From the NCBI GenBank assembly GCA_049653745.1, contig JBASGW010000014.1, forward strand, positions 33,507 through 97,506: 64,000 nucleotides of DNA, read 5' to 3'. Of the stretch, positions 26,988 to 35,892 are shown in pieces; position 1 is the first letter of the stretch, and every line of letters begins with the position of its first letter. Source of the stretch: CANDYO01 sp049653745 (GTDB lineage Bacteria; Pseudomonadota; Alphaproteobacteria; Rickettsiales; CANDYO01). The translations under genes and the position numbers were made by a program. Below the pieces are notes generated by a model that was not told the origin of the DNA, searched no databases, and saw only the letters and a list, made by a program, of their open reading frames with translations.

Positions 26988-29564
26988 ATGAATTTAGATA
27001 AATTTACTGAGAAAGCTAGAGCTATCCTTACATCTGCACAAAATGGGGCACTAAGTAGCAACCATCAACAATTTTCAAGTATACATATTTTGAAAGCTTT
27101 AATTGAAGAACCAGAAAGCTTAGCTTCAAGGTTAATTCAAAGCTGTAACGGCGACCTCTCTAATATAATAGATAAAGTTAAAGAAGAGTTAGGGAAATTA
27201 CCAAGAATTCAAACTTCAAGCTCTACAGATCAATTATATTTATCACCAGATGCAGCAAGCTTGCTTGAAGAAGCAGCCAAAATAGCTAAGGAAATGAAAG
27301 ATGAGTATATTGCCAGCGAAACACTACTTCTTGCAATAACTTATTTAGCTGACATTCCTGCATCTAAAATTCTAATGAATGCAAATATTAATAAGAAAAA
27401 TTTAAAAGAAGCCATCCTTAAACTTAGACAAGGTCGTAATGTTAATAGCAGTAATATGGAATCAAATTACGAAGCGTTAAATAAATATGCTAAAGATATT
27501 ACTCAAGAAGCCAAGTTAGGGAAATTAGACCCAATTATTGGAAGAGATGAAGAAATTCGTCGTACTATTCAAGTTCTTTCACGCAGAATTAAAAATAACC
27601 CCGTTTTAATTGGCGAACCAGGGGTTGGAAAAACCGCTATTATTGAAGGCATTGCCCAAAGAATGGTTGCTGGTGACGTTCCAGAATCCCTAAGAAACTG
27701 CAGGCTTATTAGCTTAGATTTAGGAGCATTAATTGCTGGGGCTAAATTTAGAGGAGAGTTCGAAGAAAGACTTAAGTCAGTTTTAACAGAGGTTGCCGCT
27801 GCAGAAGGCGATATTATTTTATTTATTGATGAATTGCATATGCTTGTTGGCGCAGGAGCTGCCGAAGGCTCTATGGATGCATCTAACCTATTAAAACCTG
27901 CACTCTCTAGAGGTGAATTGCATTGCGTCGGAGCTACAACCTTAAATGAATATCGTAAATATATTGAAAAAGATGCAGCATTAGCCAGACGCTTTCAATC
28001 GGTTTACATTGCCGAACCCACTCTTGAAGATACTATAGCTATTTTAAGGGGCATAAAAGAAAAATATGAAGTTCATCATGGCATAAGAATCACTGACAAT
28101 GCTATTGTAGCTGCTGCCACTTTATCTGACCGCTATATTACAGATAGATTTTTACCAGATAAAGCCATAGATTTAATAGATGAAGCTGCTAGCAGATTGA
28201 GAATGGAAGTTGACAGCAAGCCCGAAGCTATTGATAAACTTGACCGAGAAATTATTATTTTAAAAATTGAAGCAGAAGCTTTAAAGAAGGAAACTAATAA
28301 AGCTGCTCAAGAAAGATTTGAAAAAATCAATGAACAACTAGCTATATTAGAAGCAAAATCTATTGATTTAACTAGCCAATGGAGTGCTGAAAAATTAAAA
28401 ATAACCAATGTTCATAAAATTAAAGAACAATTAGAGCAAGCTAAGCAAGAATTAGAAATTGCCAAAAGAAATGGAGATCTAGCTAAAGCTGGTCAATTAA
28501 CCTATGGTTCTATTCCAGATTTAACAAAAAAACTTGAGGAAAGCGAATCTAGCAAACATAATCAAATAATAAAAGAAGAAATAACCGAATCAGACATTGC
28601 ACAAATAGTTGCACGCTCCACCGGCATTCCGGTTAATAAAATAATGGGCAGCGAGAAAGAGAAACTTCTGCATATGGAAAAAGAACTAGCTCAATTGGTA
28701 ATTGGGCAAGAAGATTCTTTAATTGCGGTAAGTGATGCTATTAGAAGATCAAGAGCAGGAATTCAAGATAACCGTCGCCCTCTTGGATCTTTCTTATTTT
28801 TAGGTCCTACCGGTGTTGGCAAAACTGAACTTACTAAAGCATTAACCAAATTTTTATTTGATGATCCTCATGCTATGTTACGTTTTGATATGTCCGAATA
28901 TATGGAAAAACACACCGTGGCTAGATTAATTGGTGCACCTCCTGGATATGTTGGCTATGAACAAGGTGGGGCTTTAACTGAAGCAGTTCGTAGGAGGCCT
29001 TATCAAGTTATTTTATTTGATGAAGTTGAAAAAGCCCATCCTGATATCTTCAATATATTACTGCAAGTTTTAGATGAAGGAAGGTTAACTGACAGCCATG
29101 GAGTGGTAGTAGACTTTAAAAATACTGTTATCATTTTAACTTCAAATTTAGGTTCTGAAATATTAACTTTATCTAATGACAATAATTTTGAAGAAGCAAA
29201 ATTATCAGTAATGGAGGTAGTGAAAAATAGCTTTAGACCAGAGTTTCTAAATAGACTTGATGAAATTATTATTTTCCATAAATTAAGCTTAGAACATATA
29301 ACAAAAATAGTAGATATTCAGATCGCTAATTTAGAAAATACTCTATCTAAGCATAATATTCAGCTTCATTTAGAACCTTCTGCTAAAGAATGGTTAAGCA
29401 TTAATGGCTATGATCCTGTCTATGGAGCCCGTCCTTTAAAGCGTTTAATTCAGAGAGAAATACAAAATCCCTTAGCTAAAATGTTAATTGCTGGAGAAGT
29501 TAAAGATGGGCATAACCTTATAATTAGTTTAAATGAAGATAAGCTAAAATTTAAGGTTAAATAA
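26988..29564 (+). CDS. clpB: Chaperone ClpB (disaggregase)
   Basis: Hexameric AAA+ disaggregase that works with DnaK/DnaJ to rescue aggregated proteins. 858 residues, full length: N-domain, first AAA module (GEPGVGKTAIIEG, LFIDELHMLVGAGAAEG), the long coiled-coil middle domain (about 400-530, Glu/Lys/Ala-rich) and second AAA module (GPTGVGKTELTKA, ILFDEVEKAHPDIFN). No ClpP-binding loop is seen, as expected. An AAGGAG SD precedes the ATG, and a heat-shock promoter is visible. A GT90-type glycosyltransferase gene follows after 12 bases. Confidence 0.98.
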   Translation: MNLDKFTEKARAILTSAQNGALSSNHQQFSSIHILKALIEEPESLASRLIQSCNGDLSNIIDKVKEELGKLPRIQTSSSTDQLYLSPDAASLLEEAAKIAKEMKDEYIASETLLLAITYLADIPASKILMNANINKKNLKEAILKLRQGRNVNSSNMESNYEALNKYAKDITQEAKLGKLDPIIGRDEEIRRTIQVLSRRIKNNPVLIGEPGVGKTAIIEGIAQRMVAGDVPESLRNCRLISLDLGALIAGAKFRGEFEERLKSVLTEVAAAEGDIILFIDELHMLVGAGAAEGSMDASNLLKPALSRGELHCVGATTLNEYRKYIEKDAALARRFQSVYIAEPTLEDTIAILRGIKEKYEVHHGIRITDNAIVAAATLSDRYITDRFLPDKAIDLIDEAASRLRMEVDSKPEAIDKLDREIIILKIEAEALKKETNKAAQERFEKINEQLAILEAKSIDLTSQWSAEKLKITNVHKIKEQLEQAKQELEIAKRNGDLAKAGQLTYGSIPDLTKKLEESESSKHNQIIKEEITESDIAQIVARSTGIPVNKIMGSEKEKLLHMEKELAQLVIGQEDSLIAVSDAIRRSRAGIQDNRRPLGSFLFLGPTGVGKTELTKALTKFLFDDPHAMLRFDMSEYMEKHTVARLIGAPPGYVGYEQGGALTEAVRRRPYQVILFDEVEKAHPDIFNILLQVLDEGRLTDSHGVVVDFKNTVIILTSNLGSEILTLSNDNNFEEAKLSVMEVVKNSFRPEFLNRLDEIIIFHKLSLEHITKIVDIQIANLENTLSKHNIQLHLEPSAKEWLSINGYDPVYGARPLKRLIQREIQNPLAKMLIAGEVKDGHNLIISLNEDKLKFKVK

Positions 29565-29576
29565 TTGGGATAGTTT

Positions 29577-30830
29577 ATGAAAATTCTACAATTATTATGG
29601 TTATTACTATTCACTTGTAGCACTAATGCTACAAGTGATTTAAAAACTATAACTGCTGAAGAATTTTACACCCAAAACCCATCACCTGAACGTAGAAAGA
29701 TTGTTGATTTTATTGTTCATCAATTTGATGATAAAAAAGGCCTTAAAATCACTCAAGCACAGCTTGATCATATTTGGAGCAATGAGAAAAACCGGAAACG
29801 CTTTATGATGTACCGTTTTCAAATCATTAATCAAACACTTTATTCAGATAGTTATAATCCAGCAGCTGGAGATTTTAGGGCCTTACTTAAATATTTACAA
29901 AATTTTGTTACAGATTATAAAGTTGCAGATGTTGATTTTATTATGTATCGCAAAGATAGAGTTCCTGAGGTATTTAATAATGGTTCTGAAGAAGAAGCCG
30001 CAAAATTTCCTGCAATTATTATGTCTAAAAATATAAATTCAATTTATGAAAAAGATAAAATATTATTACCAGATAATTTTGTTGCTCATAAAAGCTGGGA
30101 ACCTTTAACTAAAGAGATTATTATTGCAAATAATAATAACCCTTGGGATCAAAAAATAGAAAAATCTTTTTGGCGGGGAGCCACCAGTAATGGCTCTTAT
30201 GATATTAATAATTTTGATAAACTTCCTCGCTTAACTTTAGTTATGCTATCCAAACTTTATCCAGACCTAATCGATGCCCAATTTTCAAGAATCACTCAAC
30301 AATTTCCTGATACCTTTGGTGCTAGATCTATGAAAAAACTACTAAAAATATTATGGCCTGAAGAACCACACGATGTTAAAGAAATAGATCATCTAAAATA
30401 TAAATATTTAGTTTCTATTGATGGAAATACTTGCGCTTGGGCAAGAGTGCCTTGGATTATGCTCTCTAATTCAGCACTTTTAAAGCAGGAAACTGATAAT
30501 ATGGAATGGTTTTACCCGGCACTAGAACCTTATGTTCATTACATACCGTTAAATAAAAAACTAACTAATATTTTTAAACAGCTTGAATGGATGAAGAACC
30601 ATGATCAAGAATTACAGCAAATTTCTAAAAATGCTCAAAATTTTGTATTAAATAACTTAATGCCAGAACATATTCAAACTCATATAGCTATTATCCTTAA
30701 TGAGTATCATAAATTGCATCAAGGTGAAAAATTAGAGCCAACTTTAAAAACTTTTGAACAAATGACTTCACTCACAATGTTAATAAGAGTCCTTTATACA
30801 CAAATTGCAGAATATTTTAGTTTATTATAA
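29577..30830 (+). CDS. Glycosyltransferase family 90-like protein
   Basis: A 417-residue protein with a signal-like N-terminus (1-19) and the CAP10/KDELC/POGLUT pattern: SFWRGATSNG (197-206), LVSIDGNTCAWARVPWIMLSNS (278-299), WFYPALEPYVHYIPL, and late helices ending in a conserved-looking EH..TH segment. GT90 enzymes include eukaryotic O-glucosyltransferases and bacterial LPS glycosyltransferases. The N-terminal hydrophobic stretch suggests export or membrane anchoring. Placed 12 bases after clpB, so it is probably transcribed with that heat-shock gene. Acceptor and donor are unknown. Confidence 0.8.
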   Translation: MKILQLLWLLLFTCSTNATSDLKTITAEEFYTQNPSPERRKIVDFIVHQFDDKKGLKITQAQLDHIWSNEKNRKRFMMYRFQIINQTLYSDSYNPAAGDFRALLKYLQNFVTDYKVADVDFIMYRKDRVPEVFNNGSEEEAAKFPAIIMSKNINSIYEKDKILLPDNFVAHKSWEPLTKEIIIANNNNPWDQKIEKSFWRGATSNGSYDINNFDKLPRLTLVMLSKLYPDLIDAQFSRITQQFPDTFGARSMKKLLKILWPEEPHDVKEIDHLKYKYLVSIDGNTCAWARVPWIMLSNSALLKQETDNMEWFYPALEPYVHYIPLNKKLTNIFKQLEWMKNHDQELQQISKNAQNFVLNNLMPEHIQTHIAIILNEYHKLHQGEKLEPTLKTFEQMTSLTMLIRVLYTQIAEYFSLL

Positions 30831-30859
30831 AACCCATATAATTCTAGCATTGCATACTG

Positions 30860-32263
30860 TTATAGTCCAGGGGCTGGATAATAACGTTCAAGCAGCTTAT
30901 TTTTAAACTTATAAGTAGGATCAACAAGCTTTTTTAAATCAAAATATTGCTCAGACCTAGGATAAGCTCTTAAAAATTGATCCAAAGTAGCTATAATTTG
31001 ATACGGCAAATAATAAGATCCGCTCTCTTCCAAAGCCGCGTCAATTAATTTGCTAGTCCATTGATAAACGTCTTTTTTTTCTGCTTCAGACTTCCCTTGT
31101 TCATAGTAAATGACAAAAGCAAAAACTTCTTTTTGCGCCCATGAGAGCAAAGATTCTGAATCTGGCAGAGCATGCCTAACAGAAATATTAAAAACATTTA
31201 CTTGATGCTGTTTAAGAATATTTATCATTTTAGGTACAAATGAATTAAAATTCTCAACAGGAATAAAATATTCTTGAAGAAGAAAAATAGATTTGTCTTG
31301 CGCTAATGGTTCAAGCACAGATACATCATCACCTGCTTCATAATTACGCCACGCAACCATGTGATCATAATATTTATAAGGATCATAAAAATATTGTCGT
31401 AGAAATTTTCTAAAATCACCATTTGAAACTAGAGTTAATAAAAATTTCTTAAATGGAGAAATCTCATTCTGTAAAGATAATTTTTCTTTTATGGTTAATG
31501 ATTTATTAGTTTTATTCCAAGTGATTGCATTAACTTGAGTATAATTAGGTGGATAAATATCAGCATTATGTAAAATTGCAGTTTTAGAATTTTTAATATT
31601 ATTAGAAAAATAATCTTTATATTTTTCTATGCTCATTCTTTTTGATACTCTATCTAGAGTAATATTTTGTGCAAGATTTAAAGTAACCTCAACAATAATA
31701 CCAATACCTCCATATCCTCCAATTGCTCCAAAGAATAATTCAGGATTTTTAACACGACTAGCTTCCTTTACTGAACCATCAGCAAGAATTATTTTAATCG
31801 ATTCAACAGAACGAATAATTGCCCCTTCACCTACATAACGCCCATGCACATTAACACTGATAGAACCACCTACTGTAAAATTATAAAAAGACTGCATTAT
31901 TTTAGGAGATAAACCTTCTGGATCAACTTTCTCTAAAATTTGTATCCATGTAGTTCCCGCTTCAACAGTGATTTGATTCTTCTCAAGATCTAAATTTATA
32001 ATATGGTTCATGTTTTTCATATCTAGAAATAAGCCATTCTCAATGGCAGTTTGGCCACCTTGGCTATATTGACCTCCAGCTATGGAAATAGGACCAGAAT
32101 GATGAGCAACTAAATTACTAATTTCTTCAATAGATTCAGGAATAACAATTTTCTCTACAATTATAGGATTTAGCTGAGTTTTATCATTAACAATGTCGGC
32201 AAAACAAGAACAACTAAAAAAACCTATAATGATGATAGCTAAATTAAATTTAAATAATTTCAT
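30860..32263 (-). CDS. Exported FAD-binding oxidoreductase (aldonolactone oxidase type)
   Basis: Flavoprotein of 467 residues with a signal peptide (1-22, ending FADI). FAD-binding PCMH domain: PISIAGGQYSQGG (58-70), VEAGTTWIQILEKV and VGGSISVNVHGR (131-142), FGAIGGYGGIGIIVEVTL. The C-terminal half resembles the ALO/D-arabinono-1,4-lactone oxidase domain, ending with a YYLPYQ...YF segment. In covalent flavin members a His sits in the GGxHS loop; here it is Tyr, so FAD is likely non-covalent. Substrate unknown. Stands alone, convergent with the GT90 gene. Confidence 0.8.
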   Translation of the reverse strand: MKLFKFNLAIIIIGFFSCSCFADIVNDKTQLNPIIVEKIVIPESIEEISNLVAHHSGPISIAGGQYSQGGQTAIENGLFLDMKNMNHIINLDLEKNQITVEAGTTWIQILEKVDPEGLSPKIMQSFYNFTVGGSISVNVHGRYVGEGAIIRSVESIKIILADGSVKEASRVKNPELFFGAIGGYGGIGIIVEVTLNLAQNITLDRVSKRMSIEKYKDYFSNNIKNSKTAILHNADIYPPNYTQVNAITWNKTNKSLTIKEKLSLQNEISPFKKFLLTLVSNGDFRKFLRQYFYDPYKYYDHMVAWRNYEAGDDVSVLEPLAQDKSIFLLQEYFIPVENFNSFVPKMINILKQHQVNVFNISVRHALPDSESLLSWAQKEVFAFVIYYEQGKSEAEKKDVYQWTSKLIDAALEESGSYYLPYQIIATLDQFLRAYPRSEQYFDLKKLVDPTYKFKNKLLERYYPAPGL

Positions 32264-32312
32264 ATTTTATTTCATTTTTTAGATTAAGGATAAATCTTAT
32301 AAATTAACTCTT

Positions 32313-32331
32313 TCAGCAACAGCATTGCTGA
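32313..32331. repeat. Short perfect inverted repeat upstream of hemB
   Basis: TCAGCAA at 32313-32319 and TTGCTGA at 32325-32331 form a 7-bp perfect stem with a 5-base loop in the divergent gap between the FAD oxidase and hemB genes. It may be an operator or a hairpin; there is no T-tract to call it a terminator. Confidence 0.35.
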
Positions 32332-32493
32332 TAAATATCAAATATAACTAGACTTTATAATAATATTAATATGTACTGATATCTAAATTACAGTAGAAAA
32401 AATTTATATAAATATTAAACTAAAATCTTGTCGCACTAAGTAGCTTTATCAAGAAACATGTAACAAATATAACATTTAATTTATGAAATAAAT

Positions 32494-33492
32494 ATGAATA
32501 ATTTTAATCTAACTGCCAGACCAAGAAGACTAAGATATAATCCAATAATCCGTGATTTAGTAAGAGAAAATCATTTAACTATAGATGATTTAGTTGCTGC
32601 AGTTTTTGTTAAAAATGGTACAAATGAAAAAATAGCTATAACTGCAATGCCAGGTTTTTTTCAATATAGCGTTGATAGGTTAGAAGAAGAAGTTAGTGAA
32701 ATTGTTAGCTTAGGAATTAAAGCGGTTATTGTTTTTGGTATTCCAGAAATTAAAGACGCTCATGGAAGCGATTCTTTTAATGACGATGGCATTGCTCAAC
32801 AAGCTATCAGAAAAATTAAATCTATAGCTCCAGATTTATTGGTAATTTCTGATATTTGTTTCTGCCAGTACACCACTCTTGGCCATTGTGGGGTAGTTCA
32901 CGAACATAATGGCATTACATGCGTTGAAAATGATAGCAGCTTAGATCTTCTTGCTAAGCAAGCAATCAGCCATGCCAAAGCTGGAGCCGATATTTTGGCG
33001 CCTTCAGGGATGCTAGATGGAATGGTAAGAACTATTCGTAAAGCCCTAGATAATGAAGGCTATTATAAAATTCCCATTTTAAGCTATGCTGTGAAATATC
33101 GATCTAGCATGTATGGTCCTTTTGGAGAAGCAGCAGGTGGTTCAGCTAAAGTTGGAGATAGAAGAACTTATCAAATGGATCCAGCTAACAGCAATGAAGC
33201 ATTACGTGAAGCTATGCTAGATATTGAAGAAGGAGCTGATATGTTAATGGTTAAACCTGCACATACTTATCTTGATATAATTTATAAAATTAAACAAGCC
33301 TATCCTTATATACCACTAGCGGCATATCATCCTAGTGGCGAATATATGATGCTAAAAGCAGCAATAGCTGCTGGCGCTATTGATGAAGAACGTAGTGTTC
33401 TAGAAGTTTTAACCTCCATAAAAAGAGCCGGCGCAAATTTTATTATAACTTATTTTGCTAAAGACGTGGCTAAATGGCTTAAAAACTCTTAG
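32494..33492 (+). CDS. hemB: Delta-aminolevulinic acid dehydratase (porphobilinogen synthase)
   Basis: Condenses two 5-aminolevulinates to porphobilinogen, the second common step of haem synthesis. 332 residues. The cysteine-rich metal site ICFCQYTTLGHCG (C122, C124, C132) is the zinc-type arrangement rather than the Asp-rich magnesium type. Schiff-base lysines are K201 (SYAVKYRSSMYGPF) and K254 (LMVKPAHTYLD). The N-terminal RPRRLR arm is present. It lies 22 kb from hemCD and stands alone after a 230-base divergent gap. Confidence 0.97.
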   Translation: MNNFNLTARPRRLRYNPIIRDLVRENHLTIDDLVAAVFVKNGTNEKIAITAMPGFFQYSVDRLEEEVSEIVSLGIKAVIVFGIPEIKDAHGSDSFNDDGIAQQAIRKIKSIAPDLLVISDICFCQYTTLGHCGVVHEHNGITCVENDSSLDLLAKQAISHAKAGADILAPSGMLDGMVRTIRKALDNEGYYKIPILSYAVKYRSSMYGPFGEAAGGSAKVGDRRTYQMDPANSNEALREAMLDIEEGADMLMVKPAHTYLDIIYKIKQAYPYIPLAAYHPSGEYMMLKAAIAAGAIDEERSVLEVLTSIKRAGANFIITYFAKDVAKWLKNS

Positions 33493-33588
33493 AAACCACT
33501 CCATAAATTAAATAAATATAATGATCAAAGCGCTAATCCCGCTTTTGCTGAGCAAGCAATGAAAGTAAAAAGAGTATTAAAAATTTAG
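33493..33588 (+). pseudogene. Possible coding remnant in frame after hemB
   Basis: After the hemB stop the same frame stays open for 31 codons and reads protein-like, with the run NPAFAEQAMKVKRVLKI before a TAG at 33586-33588. Local G+C is higher than in the surrounding gap. There is no start codon with an SD. It may be the end of a decayed gene or a hemB tail cut off by a new stop; HemB normally ends where the stop is. Confidence 0.25.
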
Positions 33589-33604
33589 AATTGACATTAC
33601 GTGC

Positions 33605-33619
33605 ATCACTCTTAGTGAT
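33605..33619. repeat. Short perfect inverted repeat
   Basis: ATCACT at 33605-33610 and AGTGAT at 33614-33619 pair around a 3-base loop, between the TTGACA at 33591-33596 and the small gene at 33728. It could be an operator in a promoter region, but the -10 element is unclear. Confidence 0.3.
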
Positions 33620-33727
33620 ACATAAAATTATAACATTGACTTTTAATAACTTCTATCTTAATTATATACATAATATGTTAACGTTTAATTGATATATTGC
33701 ATAAAAATAATTAGAGGAACAATAAAT

Positions 33728-34021
33728 ATGACAGCTAAAACAAACTTTTGTAATATAAAGGATATATCTAAGATCTTAACTACAGCTGAAGCTAGTGAAG
33801 ATTCGTTCTCCAAATTTACTCTAGGAATGATTCCTTATAGTAACCAAGTAACAATAAATACAATGTTACACGCCCAAGATAAAATAGAAAGCTGCATACA
33901 TACAAATTTTGGAGATAAGTATAACGATAATCTCGGTGAATGCCATAACTTAGCCCAAGAAGGCAACTTATTATCTTACATAAATTGCTTAGGGCAACTA
34001 GAGGATCAAGTAAACTATTAA
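33728..34021 (+). CDS. Small protein of unknown function
   Basis: I take the ATG at 33728 (MTAKTNF) as the start because AGAGGAA lies just upstream, giving 97 residues; an upstream TTG is less likely. There is no signal peptide or membrane segment. Four Cys (in NFCNI, ESCIH, GECHN, INCLG) and a mixed polar composition are visible. I do not recognise a family. It stands between hemB and tRNA-Val, without an operon partner. The short hairpin after it (34039-34070) lacks a T-tract. Confidence 0.55.
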   Translation: MTAKTNFCNIKDISKILTTAEASEDSFSKFTLGMIPYSNQVTINTMLHAQDKIESCIHTNFGDKYNDNLGECHNLAQEGNLLSYINCLGQLEDQVNY

Positions 34022-34038
34022 TATCATTAACACTAAAC

Positions 34039-34070
34039 TCCCTTGGCATAAATTAACTAATACCGAGGGA
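34039..34070. repeat. Inverted repeat after the 97-residue gene
   Basis: TCCCTTGG (34039-34046) pairs with CCGAGGGA (34063-34070) over 8 bp with one G-U, around a 16-base loop. The sequence after it is A-rich rather than T-rich on the plus strand, so it is not a classical terminator. Confidence 0.35.
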
Positions 34071-34305
34071 AAAATATCCGCTTTAAAAATACAAAACTAT
34101 ATTTTCAATAATTATTGCCCAATACCATATACACAGCCATCTTTAATGATAGATGATATGTGCGTATAACATATTATAAGATATTTCTTAGAGTTGTAGT
34201 TGGGATTTATTTATAGAACTAAAAATTAGGGGGAGAACATAACTAAAAACACTAATTATGATAAACTCACTAAATTATGCCTCTTAGCAGAAGGACTTAA
34301 AAATT

Positions 34306-34381
34306 TGGTGGGCGATGACAGATTCGAACTGCCGACCGCCTCGGTGTAAACGAGATGCTCTACCAACTGAGCTAATCGCCC
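34306..34381 (-). tRNA. tRNA-Val (UAC)
   Basis: Folds as a complete tRNA of 76 bases with an encoded CCA. The acceptor is GGGCGAT paired to ATCGCCC, D-arm AGCTC..GAGC, and the anticodon stem TCTCG/CGAGG with loop TTTACAC gives anticodon TAC. The T-arm contains TTCGAAT. It lies in the gap between the 97-residue gene and mlaC, reading leftwards. Confidence 0.96.
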
Positions 34382-34470
34382 CCTTATCTCTTCACAGAGA
34401 AGTCTTTTATATACTATATCTTTTTAACCTGCAATAATTATATTTAAAAATTATAACTATTTTTTAGCTC

Positions 34471-35109
34471 TTAACTCGCTGCAGGAGTTTCAATTTTTCT
34501 GTTTAACAGAGAAATTAAGTGGTCAAAACCACCATCATCCATAATAGATCCAATTTCAGAACGTTGTGAAGTTATTAAACTAACACCTTCGGCAATTATA
34601 TCAAAAATTATAAACTTCTCAATTCCTTTAGGGTCCTGCCTTAGCATGTAGTTAATTTGAATGTTATTGGCTCCCGAACCACTATCAATCTCGGTTTGAA
34701 CAAAATATTCATTTTCTCTAACCTTTTTAGCATCAAGAACTTTTACAACATTATTACCGGTATATTTTTTAAAATTAGGAACATACATTCCTGTTAAATA
34801 TTGACTATATAATTTAAGATACTGCGCTTGCTGCACAGGATTGATTGTTCTCCAATATCTTCCCATAGAAAATTTGCCTATAAATTGAGTATCAACGGAA
34901 ACTAGAAAAATTTCAGTTAATCTTTTTTCTTTGACATCATCATTTAAATCTTTCTTTTTTACTATATCTATAGCTCTTTCAGCTAAATCATTAATAAAAT
35001 TCATTGCTTCTTTTTCTGTAGCTTCTGCTGAAGAAGCCATAATCATTAGCGCAGCAGCAACACTCAATAATCTTTTAAAAAAACTATTATTCACCATACA
35101 TGATCTCAT
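34471..35109 (-). CDS. mlaC: MlaC-like periplasmic phospholipid-transfer protein
   Basis: Periplasmic carrier that moves phospholipids between the outer-membrane MlaA complex and the inner-membrane Mla transporter. 212 residues with a signal peptide (cut near ASSAEA, about 30) and the MlaC pattern MNFINDLAERAIDI, FLVSVDTQFIGKFSMGRYWRT, QAQYLKLYSQYLTGMYVPNFKKY and the final EIGSIMDDGGFDHLISLLNRK. The start at 35109 is preceded by AAGGATTAGA. The gene begins 11 bases after mlaA, in the usual mlaA-mlaC pairing of Rickettsiales. Confidence 0.9.
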   Translation of the reverse strand: MRSCMVNNSFFKRLLSVAAALMIMASSAEATEKEAMNFINDLAERAIDIVKKKDLNDDVKEKRLTEIFLVSVDTQFIGKFSMGRYWRTINPVQQAQYLKLYSQYLTGMYVPNFKKYTGNNVVKVLDAKKVRENEYFVQTEIDSGSGANNIQINYMLRQDPKGIEKFIIFDIIAEGVSLITSQRSEIGSIMDDGGFDHLISLLNRKIETPAAS

Positions 35110-35120
35110 TTCTAATCCTT

Positions 35121-35879
35121 TTATTTATCGTTATTAATCTGGCTATTTCTATTTTGAATATACATCGTTTTAGCTGTATCATAAGGATTCAAGCTTTTCT
35201 TAATCATCTTGATAATGCCATTACCTTCAGCACGTTTATGAACAGCCCAAGTTATATCAACAACCTGACGACTATCTTTATTAAGTTCTCTATTAAATGG
35301 ATCAATTACAAAATCAGCAGCCTTTCCAAAACTATCCCTTAATGTACTAGGACCTAATATTGGCAACACGATATATGGCCCACTTGGCACACCATAATGT
35401 GCTAGAGTCTCACCAAAATCTTCATTTTTATAAGGCATTTTTAAATCACCAGCCACATCCATAATACCAACAAATCCTAGAACTGTATTGGTTAAAAATC
35501 TACCAAAACTAGTTTGTGCTTGTTTAAAATTTCCCTTTAGTAATGAATTAATTATGTTAAGAGGCTCGCTAATATTATTCATAAAATTTCCAATACAGTC
35601 TCTGCCATGTTTTGGCACAACAGCTAGATATGTCTCAATAACTGGAGCAACAAAAAATGTATCAATAGTGGAATTAAAACAAAAAATATGTTTATTCAAA
35701 ATAATCAGAGGATCAGAAACTAAAGATCCTTCATCTTCTGAATAAGAATCTAAAGATAAATTATCTTGATTATCGTAAGTATATAAATCTGCATAAGAGG
35801 GAGTTGCTGGGATTGTAGCTGCACTTAACCTAGAAGATGCAAGAATAATAAATATAATATAAAAAACTTTTTTCATCAT
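35121..35879 (-). CDS. mlaA: MlaA (VacJ) family protein
   Basis: Outer-membrane component that removes misplaced phospholipids from the outer leaflet. 252 residues: signal peptide ending near LSAATIP, NKHIFCFNSTIDTF, NFMNNISEPLNIINSLLKG, FGRFLTNTVLGFVGIMDVA and YGVPSGPYIVLPILGPSTLRD. The E. coli protein is a lipoprotein; here the signal sequence has no lipobox Cys, which is common in alphaproteobacterial forms but worth noting. Pairs with mlaC downstream. The mlaFEDB genes are not in this window. Confidence 0.92.
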   Translation of the reverse strand: MMKKVFYIIFIILASSRLSAATIPATPSYADLYTYDNQDNLSLDSYSEDEGSLVSDPLIILNKHIFCFNSTIDTFFVAPVIETYLAVVPKHGRDCIGNFMNNISEPLNIINSLLKGNFKQAQTSFGRFLTNTVLGFVGIMDVAGDLKMPYKNEDFGETLAHYGVPSGPYIVLPILGPSTLRDSFGKAADFVIDPFNRELNKDSRQVVDITWAVHKRAEGNGIIKMIKKSLNPYDTAKTMYIQNRNSQINNDK

Positions 35880-35892
35880 AAATTTTTTTCAT

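Noticed and set aside
23393..29564. clpA and clpB as a recent tandem duplication
   Set aside because: They are distinct families: only clpB has the long middle coiled coil and only clpA has the ClpP-binding loop, so their likeness is ancient.
33497..33511. A 15-base string shared with about 41952-41966
   Set aside because: In AT-rich DNA of this length several 15-base matches are expected by chance, and the flanks do not match; not an RPE-like repeat.
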